Source: Geobacter sp. UBA6169 (lineage in GTDB: Bacteria > Desulfobacterota > Desulfuromonadia > Geobacterales > Pseudopelobacteraceae). Taken from it: 19,971 nucleotides of DNA. Where the stretch lies: positions 1-19,971 of the forward strand of contig DIUB01000095.1 in assembly GCA_002422265.1 (NCBI GenBank). The letters run 5' to 3'. The notes below the pieces were generated by a model. That model made no database searches. It saw nothing but the letters and a program-made list of their open reading frames with translations, and was not told the DNA's origin. Shown here piece by piece: positions 1 through 7,458 of this stretch (positions within the stretch are counted from its first letter, which is position 1; each line of letters opens with the position of its first letter). Made by a program: the position numbers and the translations under genes.

Positions 1-11
1 GAGCTAACCGA

Positions 12-1529
12 CTACCCCCCTTGATTTTTATATGCGAATGCATTTTCTGTGGTGTTATACGGCGGGTCAATATACACACACTTCACCTGCTCCCGGTACC
101 GCTCCTGCAGCAGGTTTAGGGCCTGAAAGTTATCCCCGTGTATCAGCAGGCCGTCCAGTGACTCATCCAGGTTGTCAATCGCTCCCAGCAGCTTGTTCTT
201 GAAGTCCAAGTCAAACAACGCTGTATCCACCATCAGAAATTGGTGGGCCTGCAGGTGTTCGGCGGTACGGCTAATCCCATCCGTCAGCATCCCCAGCTTG
301 TCCCACTGCTCCCACTGTCTTTCATTGGCAGCTATGGCCTCCAGCAACTCCGGGGCATTGGCAATTACCCGATCCAGGGTGATGCAGTAGTGGGTTGCCA
401 CCACAAACTTCTTCTTCAGCCAGAGCTTTTTCTGAAAATCCTCCAGTTGTGCCAGAAAGGTGATCAGTTCCAAGGCAATGGCACGCAGGCATTGGATCAT
501 CCGCAGGTTCTTCTCGATGTCGGCAAACTTCTCAGCATGCTGAACATCATCCAGGTGCATGACCTCGTTCTTGATGTAAAAATCCAGCTCGCCCCGCAGG
601 AAACGGCCCAGATCCTTGTGGATGAAGTAGTCTGCCGTGTTGCGCTGGGTGTAGGTGGTCAGGTGCTTTTCCAGCAGGGTGCGCTGCGGGTTCTTCTCGG
701 TCGGTTCACGGCGTGAGAGTTCCGGCCAGCGTGCTGCCACTGCCGGTTCTTCCAGCACTGCCTGTACCGCCTTGCTCACCAGAGCATCCTGCTTGGTCCC
801 CTTGGGCATGGAACGGTACTCAAAACGGATCAGCAGCTCGCCATGCTGCTCCTCCACCGGCAGCAGCTCTTCTTCGTACTCCTCACCATCCTCATCAACC
901 AGCAGGCGGGTCTGCTGTTCCAGAAGCACAAAGCAGCGCTCCTTGTCGTTATCCTTGCGGTTGTCCTTGGCAGTATCGGCGGCCACCAGACGGAAATTGA
1001 CAGTGCGGCCATCGGCCAGCCTGAAGCTGTAGTTGGCAAAGGTTTCACCGCTCTTGGTGTAGTACTGGTCCTTGTTGGCCCAGTGCAGCACCACCTCTTC
1101 ACCGGCGTAGGGGATGGCGTAGGTATCCCCCTTGTAACGGCGCTGGCTGATGAAGTCGCCCTTGTCGTAGTAGCGGGAGAAAAAAGTCAGCAGGTGAGAG
1201 AATACCGCATTTTCATGCTCCGCTGCCCCCGTGCCCTGTTCAGCGATCCGTTGCCGCAACTCCTGCACCTTGGGGACCGTATCAGGCTGTACGCCAAGCG
1301 CTTCTGCATTCTTAATCGCATCGGCCAGCTCTTTCTTGAGTTGCTCCAGGTTGGCAGTGCCTGCCTGGGCAAGGGATTCCTGCACCCGTGACTTGAGGCG
1401 CTTGTCCAGATAGTCGTTGATCTCGCTGGCCCGTGCACCGATGATCCGATAAATGCCAAAATCCAGTTCTGGGCGGTCGATCTGGAATATCTCCCGCAGT
1501 TTGGCGGTCAAATCGTCATATTTGCTCAT
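12..1529 (-). CDS. Type III-like adenine-specific DNA methyltransferase (Mod), truncated after motif IV
   Basis: The 505-aa reading frame is the N-terminal half of a large Mod-like DNA methyltransferase. It opens with MSKYDDLTAKLREIF and an LDFGIYRI segment, typical of the long adenine methyltransferases that pair with helicases. Near the end it has VYIDPPYNT, the catalytic DPPY motif IV (residues 488-491). Beta-class Mod enzymes order their motifs as DPPY, target-recognition domain, then the SAM-binding FxGxG motif, so this frame lacks both the recognition domain and motif I and should be inactive as it stands. It stops at TAG after YKNQGG, inside a run of six G. The family normally continues with a YKHSSW-like stretch, which neither other frame offers in the few bases left. 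The start ATG has AGGAG 11 nt upstream. It lies downstream of the helicase gene on the same strand. The family is clear; whether the break is an insertion or a frameshift is not. Confidence 0.8.
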   Translation of the reverse strand: MSKYDDLTAKLREIFQIDRPELDFGIYRIIGARASEINDYLDKRLKSRVQESLAQAGTANLEQLKKELADAIKNAEALGVQPDTVPKVQELRQRIAEQGTGAAEHENAVFSHLLTFFSRYYDKGDFISQRRYKGDTYAIPYAGEEVVLHWANKDQYYTKSGETFANYSFRLADGRTVNFRLVAADTAKDNRKDNDKERCFVLLEQQTRLLVDEDGEEYEEELLPVEEQHGELLIRFEYRSMPKGTKQDALVSKAVQAVLEEPAVAARWPELSRREPTEKNPQRTLLEKHLTTYTQRNTADYFIHKDLGRFLRGELDFYIKNEVMHLDDVQHAEKFADIEKNLRMIQCLRAIALELITFLAQLEDFQKKLWLKKKFVVATHYCITLDRVIANAPELLEAIAANERQWEQWDKLGMLTDGISRTAEHLQAHQFLMVDTALFDLDFKNKLLGAIDNLDESLDGLLIHGDNFQALNLLQERYREQVKCVYIDPPYNTTENAFAYKNQGG

Positions 1530-1564
1530 ACTCTTTTATTCTCCTGCCTGTTTTTTTAAGTGTT

Positions 1565-1670
1565 CCCTCTCCCTTGAGGGAGAGGGCCAGGGTGAGGGGG
1601 CAGAGGCTCATTTCAGACACTGCTGCCCCCTCATCCGGCCTTTGGCCACCTTCTCCCTCAGGGGAGAAGG
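1565..1670. repeat. Composite palindromic repeat (REP/MITE-like) between helicase and methyltransferase genes
   Basis: Two short hairpins flank a longer-range inverted repeat. Hairpin 1 (1565-1586) has arms CCCTCTCCCT/AGGGAGAGGG with a 2-nt loop. Hairpin 2 (1649-1670) has arms CCTTCTCCCT/GGGGAGAAGG with a 2-nt loop and one G-T pair. Between them TGAGGGGGCAG (1593-1603) pairs perfectly with CTGCCCCCTCA (1623-1633), and a mini-hairpin GGCC-TTT-GGCC lies at 1637-1647. The whole could fold as a cloverleaf. Such CCCTCTCCC/TGAGGGGG elements are dispersed repeats in many bacterial genomes. It begins 5 bp past the helicase stop codon. On the minus strand it is not followed by a T-run, so it is not a standard terminator. 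Confidence 0.75.
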
Positions 1671-1675
1671 AAAGT

Positions 1676-4549
1676 TCACACCACTGCCCAGCCAATGGTG
1701 AACAGCCGCTCCCGTTTAGTTTTCTGTGTCATCTGTTGTTCCAGCCGGGCAATCAGGGCATCACGCCTTTCGATGATCTGGTCCTCGACATCGAAGATCC
1801 GCTGACGCTGCTTGCGCTGTTTCTTTTCCAACTCCACAATCTGTTTCTGCAGCTCCACCTGCTCGGTGGTGGTTGCCGCCTGCCGTGCCTGACGGTTCAG
1901 CAGCTTCAGCCTAGCCTTGGTCTCTTTCAGCTCTTTTTCAGAGGCAAGCACCAGGTCATCGGCCCATTTCTCCAGCTTTTCCCGCTCTTCCTGGAAATGG
2001 CGGTTACTGGTTTCAAGCGCCCTGGCAATGGTTGCCGCTGCGTGGCGTTCGGTTTCAGCCACAAGCCGCTGGGTGGCGGCCTTCAGATCGGTTGGCTGGC
2101 TGATCTCTGCCCTGCACTGGAACAGCTTCTCGCACTGCTCATGGTCAAGGGAGGTGCCGTCAGCACGGAATGCGCTGAACAGCAGATGTTCTTCAGTAGC
2201 AAAGGAGGTGATGGTGAGCCGCTCCAACGCCAGGACGCCGGAATGCCCCTTGAGCGCCTCTACCATCGCAATCTTGGTGGGGTGGCTGCTGATGTTAAAA
2301 CAAAGCATCGCTGCCGGGGTTGCCTGCTGCAAGGCGCTGTCCAGCACGTATTCGCCCAGCGGGTGGGAGAGGCGGTAGAGGAAGGCGCCTTCAATGTTGT
2401 GACGGCTTTTGCTGATAAGATGATAGCGGCCCTGCGGAACGGCTGTCGGAGGGGTCTTCAGGTCGAACGTCAGCTCTTCGTCATCAAAAAGGGCCTGCTG
2501 ATTGAGCACAATTTTCGTGGCGGCCCAGAATAACCTGCTGAAGCGGTCAAGCTGATGACGGGTCTGATCAAGCCGCACCTTTAAGCGGGAGTGGACATCC
2601 TCATCAAAATGCTCCAGCAGGGTCTGCCGGGTTTCGCTCATACGGTTGGCAATGGCCTGTTCCATCTCGGCCTGTAACGCGGCAAAGGCCGCCTCAATCT
2701 CTCCGGTGCTGCGGCACTCCTGGTAGATGCTCAGGATGCGGCGTTCAAAATCAACGCCGGTCTCAATGCTGCCCAACACCTCGTCCGATGCGCCAAAGAC
2801 GCCGGAGAACAGGTTGAACTTCTCGGTCAGCAGCTCGTAGACCCGACGGTCGGCATCGTTGCGCTCATTGAGGAAGTTGATCACCACCACATCGTGCTTC
2901 TGGCCGTAACGGTGGCAACGTCCGATCCGCTGCTCGATCCGTTGCGGGTTCCAGGGCAGGTCGTAGTTAATGACCAGGGAGCAGAATTGCAGGTTGACAC
3001 CCTCTGCTGCCGCTTCGGTGGCCAGCATGATCTCGGCTTTGTCACGGAAATGCTCAATCAGGGCAGTCCGGCGGTCGGCAGTTCTGGAGCCGCTGACCCG
3101 TCCGGTATCCGCATTATCTTTGAGCCACTGTTCAAAGATGGCGTTACTGTCAGGATCAGTGTTGCTGCCGTTGAAGAGCACGATCCGTCCGGCAAAACCG
3201 TTGGCCTCAAGGAAGGTCTTCAGGTAGTCCTGTGTGCGACGGCTTTCAGTGAAGATCAGCGCCTTGCGGCACGCCCCCATCTTCTCCATCTCATCAAAGC
3301 CGATCTCAAGCGCGGTGCAGAGGGTACGGGTCTTGGTATCGACACCGATCTGTCGTGCCTGGGCGATGAAACCGTCCAGCTCGGCAATTTCTCCATCAAG
3401 CTGCGTGCGGGCGATGGCCTGCTGCTGTGGCTCTTCTTGGAGGCTGTCTTCCGTGTCTGTAGTCTCGACTTCCTGCTCTTCTTCCAGGAAATCATCCCCC
3501 AGCTCATCCCCTTCAACCAGCTTTTCTAGCAGGTTTTCCGGTTCGGGCAGCCCGGAGCGCAACGTCTCAAGGCGCTGTTTGATGGTTTCCAGAGTGCCCG
3601 CTACGGCTTGTGTAGAGGATGCCAGCAGCTTGCGTACAATCAGGGTGGTAAGGGTACGCTGACGGTCGGGGATGGCGTAGGTATCGGCGCGTTGCAGGAA
3701 ATTCGATATGGCTTCGTAGAGCGACTGTTCCTGGTCCGACGGTCGGAATGGGCGGGTAATGGCTCGGCGTTCAGTGTAGCGGATATATTCCAGCACCTGT
3801 GAGCGCAGGGTGCGCTTGGCAAAACCGGCCAGTCGCCGTTTGAGCGCATCAAGGTCGGCAGTGCTGCCGGTGTACTGCTCACGGAATGACGCTAGATCGC
3901 CAAAGATCTGCTCATCAATCAAGGTGGACAGTCCGTATAGCTCCAGTAGCGAGTTCTGCAGCGGGGTGGCGGTAAGCAGCAGTTTCTTGCGATCCTCCAG
4001 CGCCCAACGGATACCTTGGCCCATACGGTTGCTGGGGCGGTAGGCATTACGCAGCTTGTGTGCTTCGTCAATTACCGCCAGATCCCAGGGGATCAACTTC
4101 AACAGCTCTTTCTGCTGGGTGGCAAAGTTAAGCGACGTTATGACGATGCTGTCGGCACTGAACGGATTGTCGCTCCCGCTCCGCAATGCCTCTTTGAACG
4201 ACTTGGCCTCAAGGATTACCGACGGCAGGTTGAATTTTTCCGCCAGCTCCAGACTCCACTGCTTACGCAAGGCCGCCGGGCAGATGACGATCAGACGCCG
4301 ACGCCGTTCCGCCCAATACTGGCAGAGCACCAGCCCGGCTTCGATGGTCTTGCCGAGGCCGACTTCATCTGCCAGCAGGACCCCTTTGGATAACGGTGAA
4401 CGGCAGGCAAACAACGCTGCCTCGATCTGGTGGGGATTCAGATCAACCGAGGCATCGAACAGCGACATAGAGAGCTGATCTATGTCACCTGAACCGGAGC
4501 GCCGCCGCAACTCGGCAGCGTAATATTTGGCATGGTAGGGGGTGGACAT
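1676..4549 (-). CDS. SNF2/RapA-like superfamily 2 DNA helicase of a restriction/defence module
   Basis: A 957-aa ATP-dependent DNA translocase/helicase. Residues 59-69 contain the Walker A region LADEVGLGKT. DEAH is at 161-164 and LTATPLQN (motif III) at about 192-199. The C-terminal helicase lobe carries ATEAAAEGVNLQ (motif V) and QRIGRCHRYGQ (motif VI). An acidic region (EEEQEVETTDTEDSL) lies between the lobes, and the last ~180 residues are rich in charged heptads and probably coiled coil. The preferred start is the ATG at 4549 (MSTPYHAKYYAAEL); an in-frame GTG at 4591 would add 14 unconserved-looking residues, and neither has a good Shine-Dalgarno. The Mod-like gene follows after the palindromic repeat, so the two probably form one operon. 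SNF2 helicase plus adenine methyltransferase is known from type III-like restriction islands and from class 1 DISARM (drmD-drmMI); the genes that would decide between them lie outside the window. Confidence 0.88.
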   Translation of the reverse strand: MSTPYHAKYYAAELRRRSGSGDIDQLSMSLFDASVDLNPHQIEAALFACRSPLSKGVLLADEVGLGKTIEAGLVLCQYWAERRRRLIVICPAALRKQWSLELAEKFNLPSVILEAKSFKEALRSGSDNPFSADSIVITSLNFATQQKELLKLIPWDLAVIDEAHKLRNAYRPSNRMGQGIRWALEDRKKLLLTATPLQNSLLELYGLSTLIDEQIFGDLASFREQYTGSTADLDALKRRLAGFAKRTLRSQVLEYIRYTERRAITRPFRPSDQEQSLYEAISNFLQRADTYAIPDRQRTLTTLIVRKLLASSTQAVAGTLETIKQRLETLRSGLPEPENLLEKLVEGDELGDDFLEEEQEVETTDTEDSLQEEPQQQAIARTQLDGEIAELDGFIAQARQIGVDTKTRTLCTALEIGFDEMEKMGACRKALIFTESRRTQDYLKTFLEANGFAGRIVLFNGSNTDPDSNAIFEQWLKDNADTGRVSGSRTADRRTALIEHFRDKAEIMLATEAAAEGVNLQFCSLVINYDLPWNPQRIEQRIGRCHRYGQKHDVVVINFLNERNDADRRVYELLTEKFNLFSGVFGASDEVLGSIETGVDFERRILSIYQECRSTGEIEAAFAALQAEMEQAIANRMSETRQTLLEHFDEDVHSRLKVRLDQTRHQLDRFSRLFWAATKIVLNQQALFDDEELTFDLKTPPTAVPQGRYHLISKSRHNIEGAFLYRLSHPLGEYVLDSALQQATPAAMLCFNISSHPTKIAMVEALKGHSGVLALERLTITSFATEEHLLFSAFRADGTSLDHEQCEKLFQCRAEISQPTDLKAATQRLVAETERHAAATIARALETSNRHFQEEREKLEKWADDLVLASEKELKETKARLKLLNRQARQAATTTEQVELQKQIVELEKKQRKQRQRIFDVEDQIIERRDALIARLEQQMTQKTKRERLFTIGWAVV

Positions 4550-4577
4550 TGTCTGGTGTGTCTCTGGCCAAAGGATG

Positions 4578-4595
4578 ACCACAGATACCACAGAT
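4578..4595. repeat. Tandem 9-bp direct repeat upstream of the helicase start
   Basis: ACCACAGAT occurs twice with no spacer (4578-4586 and 4587-4595), 29 bp upstream of the preferred helicase ATG and inside the divergent region shared with the XRE-type gene. Tandem copies in a divergent control region may be an operator. Whether the neighbouring HTH protein binds here is inference. Confidence 0.35.
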
Positions 4596-4656
4596 TACCC
4601 GCTATAACCAATCTAAAGTATGTGATTATCATCAATTCAGGGTAGGTGTTTATGGA

Positions 4657-4694
4657 AAGTGCCTCGGGGTATCTTCTCGCTAAACGAGGCATTT
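4657..4694 (+). promoter_or_regulatory. Stem-loop covering the ribosome binding site of the XRE-type regulator gene
   Basis: AAGTGCCTCG (4657-4666) pairs with CGAGGCATTT (4685-4694): ten pairs, one of them G-U, around an 18-nt loop. The 3' arm contains the only Shine-Dalgarno-like bases (GAGG, 4686-4689) of the downstream gene and ends at the base before its ATG (4695). As RNA it would hide the ribosome binding site. As DNA it is a dyad that could serve as an operator for autoregulation. Confidence 0.5.
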
Positions 4695-5033
4695 ATGGCA
4701 AAGATACGAACAAGTAAGGAAATTGGTAGCAGGCTGAAAGATCTACGGCTACAAGCGGGGCTTAGCCAGGAAAAACTGTCTGAGTTGGTAGGTATTTCTA
4801 CGTATCAGTTGCAGAAATATGAATCAGGTCAGAATATGATGAATACTGAGAAACTACAGATTGTTGCTGCTGCTCTCTCCATTCAGGTTCAGGAATTGTT
4901 TGTTACAAATAACGACACATTGCCTCTGGCTGTCTCTGAAAAACTGCTGCTTGACTCCTACCGGGCGATCCCCAATCGGGAAATACAGGAATCCATCCTC
5001 AAAATTACCACCCATGTAACAAAATCCGAGTAA
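4695..5033 (+). CDS. XRE-family helix-turn-helix transcriptional regulator
   Basis: A 112-aa protein with an N-terminal Cro/C1-type helix-turn-helix. The segment IGSRLKDLRLQAGLSQEKLSELVG, about residues 9-32, leads into ISTYQLQKYESGQNMMNTEKL, which contains the usual YESG turn. The C-terminal ~45 residues look like a short oligomerisation tail. ATG 4695 is preferred because GAGG lies 5 nt upstream and the HTH begins at the usual distance; an in-frame GTG at 4659 would add 12 residues. It is divergent from the SNF2 helicase with a 145-bp gap, the position expected of a controller for a restriction or defence module. Controller function is inference. The gene has lower GC than the ahcY operon behind it, in keeping with an acquired module. 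It could instead be an antitoxin-like HTH protein, but no toxin gene adjoins it. Confidence 0.85.
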   Translation: MAKIRTSKEIGSRLKDLRLQAGLSQEKLSELVGISTYQLQKYESGQNMMNTEKLQIVAAALSIQVQELFVTNNDTLPLAVSEKLLLDSYRAIPNREIQESILKITTHVTKSE

Positions 5034-5056
5034 CATAACGTTTCTATCTATTTGTA

Positions 5057-5085
5057 TTGACCAAATCCCTGTGCACTGCTATATC
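5057..5085 (+). promoter_or_regulatory. Sigma-70 promoter of the sahR-like/ahcY operon
   Basis: The -35 box TTGACC (5057-5062) and the -10 box TATATC (5080-5085) are separated by 17 bp, and TG at 5077-5078 makes an extended -10. Transcription would start near 5092, about 32 nt upstream of the first gene. The -10 lies inside the palindromic operator. Confidence 0.6.
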
Positions 5086-5101
5086 AAGAAAAATTGATAT
5101 A
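5080..5101. promoter_or_regulatory. Palindromic operator, probable SahR-type binding site
   Basis: A perfect dyad with 8-bp arms, TATATCAA (5080-5087) and TTGATATA (5094-5101), separated by 6 bp. It overlaps the -10 box and the presumed start of transcription, so a bound protein would block RNA polymerase. ATCAA/TTGAT dyads are the kind of site bound by ArsR-type regulators, and SahR is known to control methionine-cycle genes in delta-proteobacteria. Autoregulation by the next gene is inferred. A further half-site (TTGAT, 5118-5122) overlaps the bases just before the start codon. Confidence 0.6.
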
Positions 5102-5123
5102 TGTATTTCAGGGAAATTGATCT

Positions 5124-6068
5124 ATGTTGCTTGACACCCTCAAGGCGCTTGCCGACCCCTGCCGTTTACGCCTGGTTGCGATCCTGCTGCGGGGGGAATT
5201 TACGGTGCAGGAGCTGACCGCTATCCTTGGCATGGGGCAGTCGCGGGTGTCGCGACACCTCAAGATACTGACCGAGGCAGGGGTGCTGTCGGTCAAGCGT
5301 CAGGGCACCTGGAGTTATTATCGTATCAGTAGTGCAGCCGGGTTTTTTGCTGCCATCAGGCCGGCGCTGGAGCCGGAACTGGCGCAGCTGCCGGAGCAGG
5401 CCCATGATCTTGCTGCGGTTGCAGCTCTACTGGAGGCACGGCACCAACGTAGCCGACAGTTCTTTGACCAGCATGCCCGGCAGTGGGATGACCTGGCCCG
5501 TACCCTGTTGCCGGTTCCTGACTACCGTGATCAGTTGCTTGACCTGGTACCCCGGGGCGGGATGGTGGTTGAGATCGGCCTGGGTACCGGCGGATTGTTG
5601 CCGGCTCTGGCCGCCAGGGCAGACTCCGTCATCGGGGTGGATCATTCGCCTGCCATGCTGGATGAGGCCCGGCATCGGCTGGATGCTGCGGGTATTGCGG
5701 GTATTGACCTGCGGCTGGGCGAGATGCAGCATCTGCCGCTGCCTGACCGTTCAGCCGATTGCGCCATTCTGAACATGGTGCTGCACCATGCTGCGGATCC
5801 CCGTTCGGTACTGGCAGAGATCAGGCGGGTGCTGGTGACGGGCGGACAGCTGTTGCTGGCAGACTTGAGTCGCCATGAGCGGGAGCTGGCCCGTGAGCAG
5901 CTTGCTGATCAATGGCTGGGATTTGAAGAGGAAGAACTGCGCAGCTGGTTGCAGGCCGCCGATTTCGGCGGCGTGACCATTGTGCAGGTGCCGCCGCTGC
6001 CGGGACAGGAAGCGGTGCTGCTGATACAGGCCTATACAACCAAAAAGGAGACAGAACATGGCAGTTGA
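5124..6068 (+). CDS. sahR: ArsR-type regulator fused to a SAM-dependent methyltransferase domain, probable SahR
   Basis: A 314-aa two-domain protein. Residues 1-85 are an ArsR/SmtB winged helix: LADPCRLRLVAILL, then FTVQELTAILGMGQSRVSRHLKIL as the HTH and a RQGTWSYYRI wing. Residues about 110-305 are a class I methyltransferase fold with motif I EIGLGTG (150-156), the acidic VDHSP loop near 173, and an LHHAADP/AEIRRVL region typical of Methyltransf_11. The ArsR part lacks the CxC metal site. It heads the ahcY operon behind its own palindrome, and its last 11 bp overlap ahcY. SahR of Desulfovibrio and relatives is known to combine these functions and to respond to S-adenosylhomocysteine; calling this protein SahR rests on architecture and context. 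AGGGA lies 9 nt before the ATG. It could still methylate a small molecule, since motif I is intact. Confidence 0.88.
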   Translation: MLLDTLKALADPCRLRLVAILLRGEFTVQELTAILGMGQSRVSRHLKILTEAGVLSVKRQGTWSYYRISSAAGFFAAIRPALEPELAQLPEQAHDLAAVAALLEARHQRSRQFFDQHARQWDDLARTLLPVPDYRDQLLDLVPRGGMVVEIGLGTGGLLPALAARADSVIGVDHSPAMLDEARHRLDAAGIAGIDLRLGEMQHLPLPDRSADCAILNMVLHHAADPRSVLAEIRRVLVTGGQLLLADLSRHERELAREQLADQWLGFEEEELRSWLQAADFGGVTIVQVPPLPGQEAVLLIQAYTTKKETEHGS

Positions 6069-7452
6069 TTACGTGGTAACCGACCTTTCCCTGGCCGCAT
6101 GGGGCCGTAAGGAAATCAACATTGCAGAAACCGAGATGCCCGGTCTGATGGCGATCCGTGAAGAGTTTGCCGCACAACAGCCGCTGAAAGGTGCTCGCAT
6201 CACCGGCTCGCTGCATATGACGATCCAGACTGCGGTATTGATTGAGACCCTGGTGGCATTGGGAGCACAGGTCCGCTGGGCTTCCTGCAACATCTTTTCT
6301 ACCCAGGACCACGCTGCTGCCGCCATTGCCGAGGCAGGGGTGCCGGTTTTTGCCAAAAAGGGTGAAAGCCTTGAAGAGTACTGGGATTACACCCACCGGA
6401 TCTTTGAATGGCCGGACGGCGGCTTTTCCAACATGATCCTGGACGACGGCGGTGATGCAACACTCCTGCTTCATCTGGGCACCAAGGCCGAGAAGGATCA
6501 GAGCGTGCTGAGCAACCCCGGTTCTGAAGAGGAGACGATCCTGTTTGCTGCCATCAAGCAGAAACTGGCGGTTGATCCGACCTGGTATTCGGTCCGTTTG
6601 GCCCAGATCAAAGGGGTGACTGAAGAGACCACTACCGGTGTGCACCGTCTGTACCAGATGCACGAGCGGTGCGAGCTGGCCTTCCCGGCCATCAATGTCA
6701 ACGATTCGGTCACTAAATCCAAGTTCGATAATCTTTATGGCTGCCGTGAGTCGCTGGTGGATGGCATAAAAAGGGCCACTGACGTGATGGTGGCCGGCAA
6801 GATAGCGGTGGTCTGCGGCTATGGCGATGTGGGTAAGGGTTCGGCCCAGGCGTTGCGTGCCCTTTCAGCCCAGGTATGGGTAACTGAAATAGATCCGATC
6901 TGCGCCCTGCAGGCAGCCATGGAAGGCTACCGCGTGGTGACCATGGAGTATGCTGCCGACAAGGCAGACATCTTCGTAACCGCCACCGGCAACTACCATG
7001 TCATCACCCATGAGCACCTGCTGAAGATGAAGGATCAGGCCATTGTCTGCAACATCGGCCACTTTGACAACGAGATCGAGGTTGCTGCCCTGGAGCAGTA
7101 CCAGTGGGAGGAGATCAAGCCACAGGTGGATCATATTATTCTCCCCTCTGGCAACCGGATCATCCTGCTGGCCAAAGGGCGACTGGTGAATCTGGGCTGC
7201 GCCACCGGCCATCCCAGCTATGTCATGTCCTCCTCCTTTGCCAACCAGACCATTGCCCAACTGGAGATATTCTGCAACCCGGACAAGTATCCGGTGGGGG
7301 TCTACACCCTGCCCAAGCATCTGGATGAGAAGGTGGCCCGCCTGCAACTGAAGAAGCTGAACGCCCAGTTGAGCGTACTGACCAGGGAGCAGGCCGACTA
7401 CATCGGCGTGCCGGTGGAAGGACCGTACAAGTCTGAGCATTACCGGTACTAA
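6058..7452 (+). CDS. ahcY: Adenosylhomocysteinase (S-adenosyl-L-homocysteine hydrolase)
   Basis: A 464-aa cytoplasmic enzyme that splits S-adenosylhomocysteine into adenosine and homocysteine, relieving product inhibition of methyltransferases and feeding the methionine cycle. The N-terminal substrate domain has ITGSLHMTIQTAVLIETL and the SCNIFSTQDHAAAA signature. A stretch near 145-160 (GTKAEKDQSVLS) is the insert present in longer bacterial and plant forms. The NAD-binding Rossmann motif GYGDVGKG is at 254-261, followed by TEIDPICALQA. The C-terminus ends in PYKSEHYRY, the conserved tail that contributes a Lys and a Tyr to the cofactor site of the neighbouring subunit. AAGGAG lies 7 nt before the ATG. 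The start overlaps the sahR-like gene by 11 bp, which implies cotranscription and translational coupling. No key residue appears to be missing. Confidence 0.97.
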   Translation: MAVDYVVTDLSLAAWGRKEINIAETEMPGLMAIREEFAAQQPLKGARITGSLHMTIQTAVLIETLVALGAQVRWASCNIFSTQDHAAAAIAEAGVPVFAKKGESLEEYWDYTHRIFEWPDGGFSNMILDDGGDATLLLHLGTKAEKDQSVLSNPGSEEETILFAAIKQKLAVDPTWYSVRLAQIKGVTEETTTGVHRLYQMHERCELAFPAINVNDSVTKSKFDNLYGCRESLVDGIKRATDVMVAGKIAVVCGYGDVGKGSAQALRALSAQVWVTEIDPICALQAAMEGYRVVTMEYAADKADIFVTATGNYHVITHEHLLKMKDQAIVCNIGHFDNEIEVAALEQYQWEEIKPQVDHIILPSGNRIILLAKGRLVNLGCATGHPSYVMSSSFANQTIAQLEIFCNPDKYPVGVYTLPKHLDEKVARLQLKKLNAQLSVLTREQADYIGVPVEGPYKSEHYRY

Positions 7453-7458
7453 CAACCG

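Noticed and set aside
15..22. G6 tract as a phase-variable switch of the methyltransferase
   Set aside because: Six G is short for slippage, and changing the length by one either way does not restore the expected Mod continuation in the bases available.
1574..2533. Long plus-strand open frame (319 codons) opposite the 3' end of the helicase gene
   Set aside because: Antisense shadow: it starts in the palindromic repeat and has a Leu/Phe-rich, motif-free translation.
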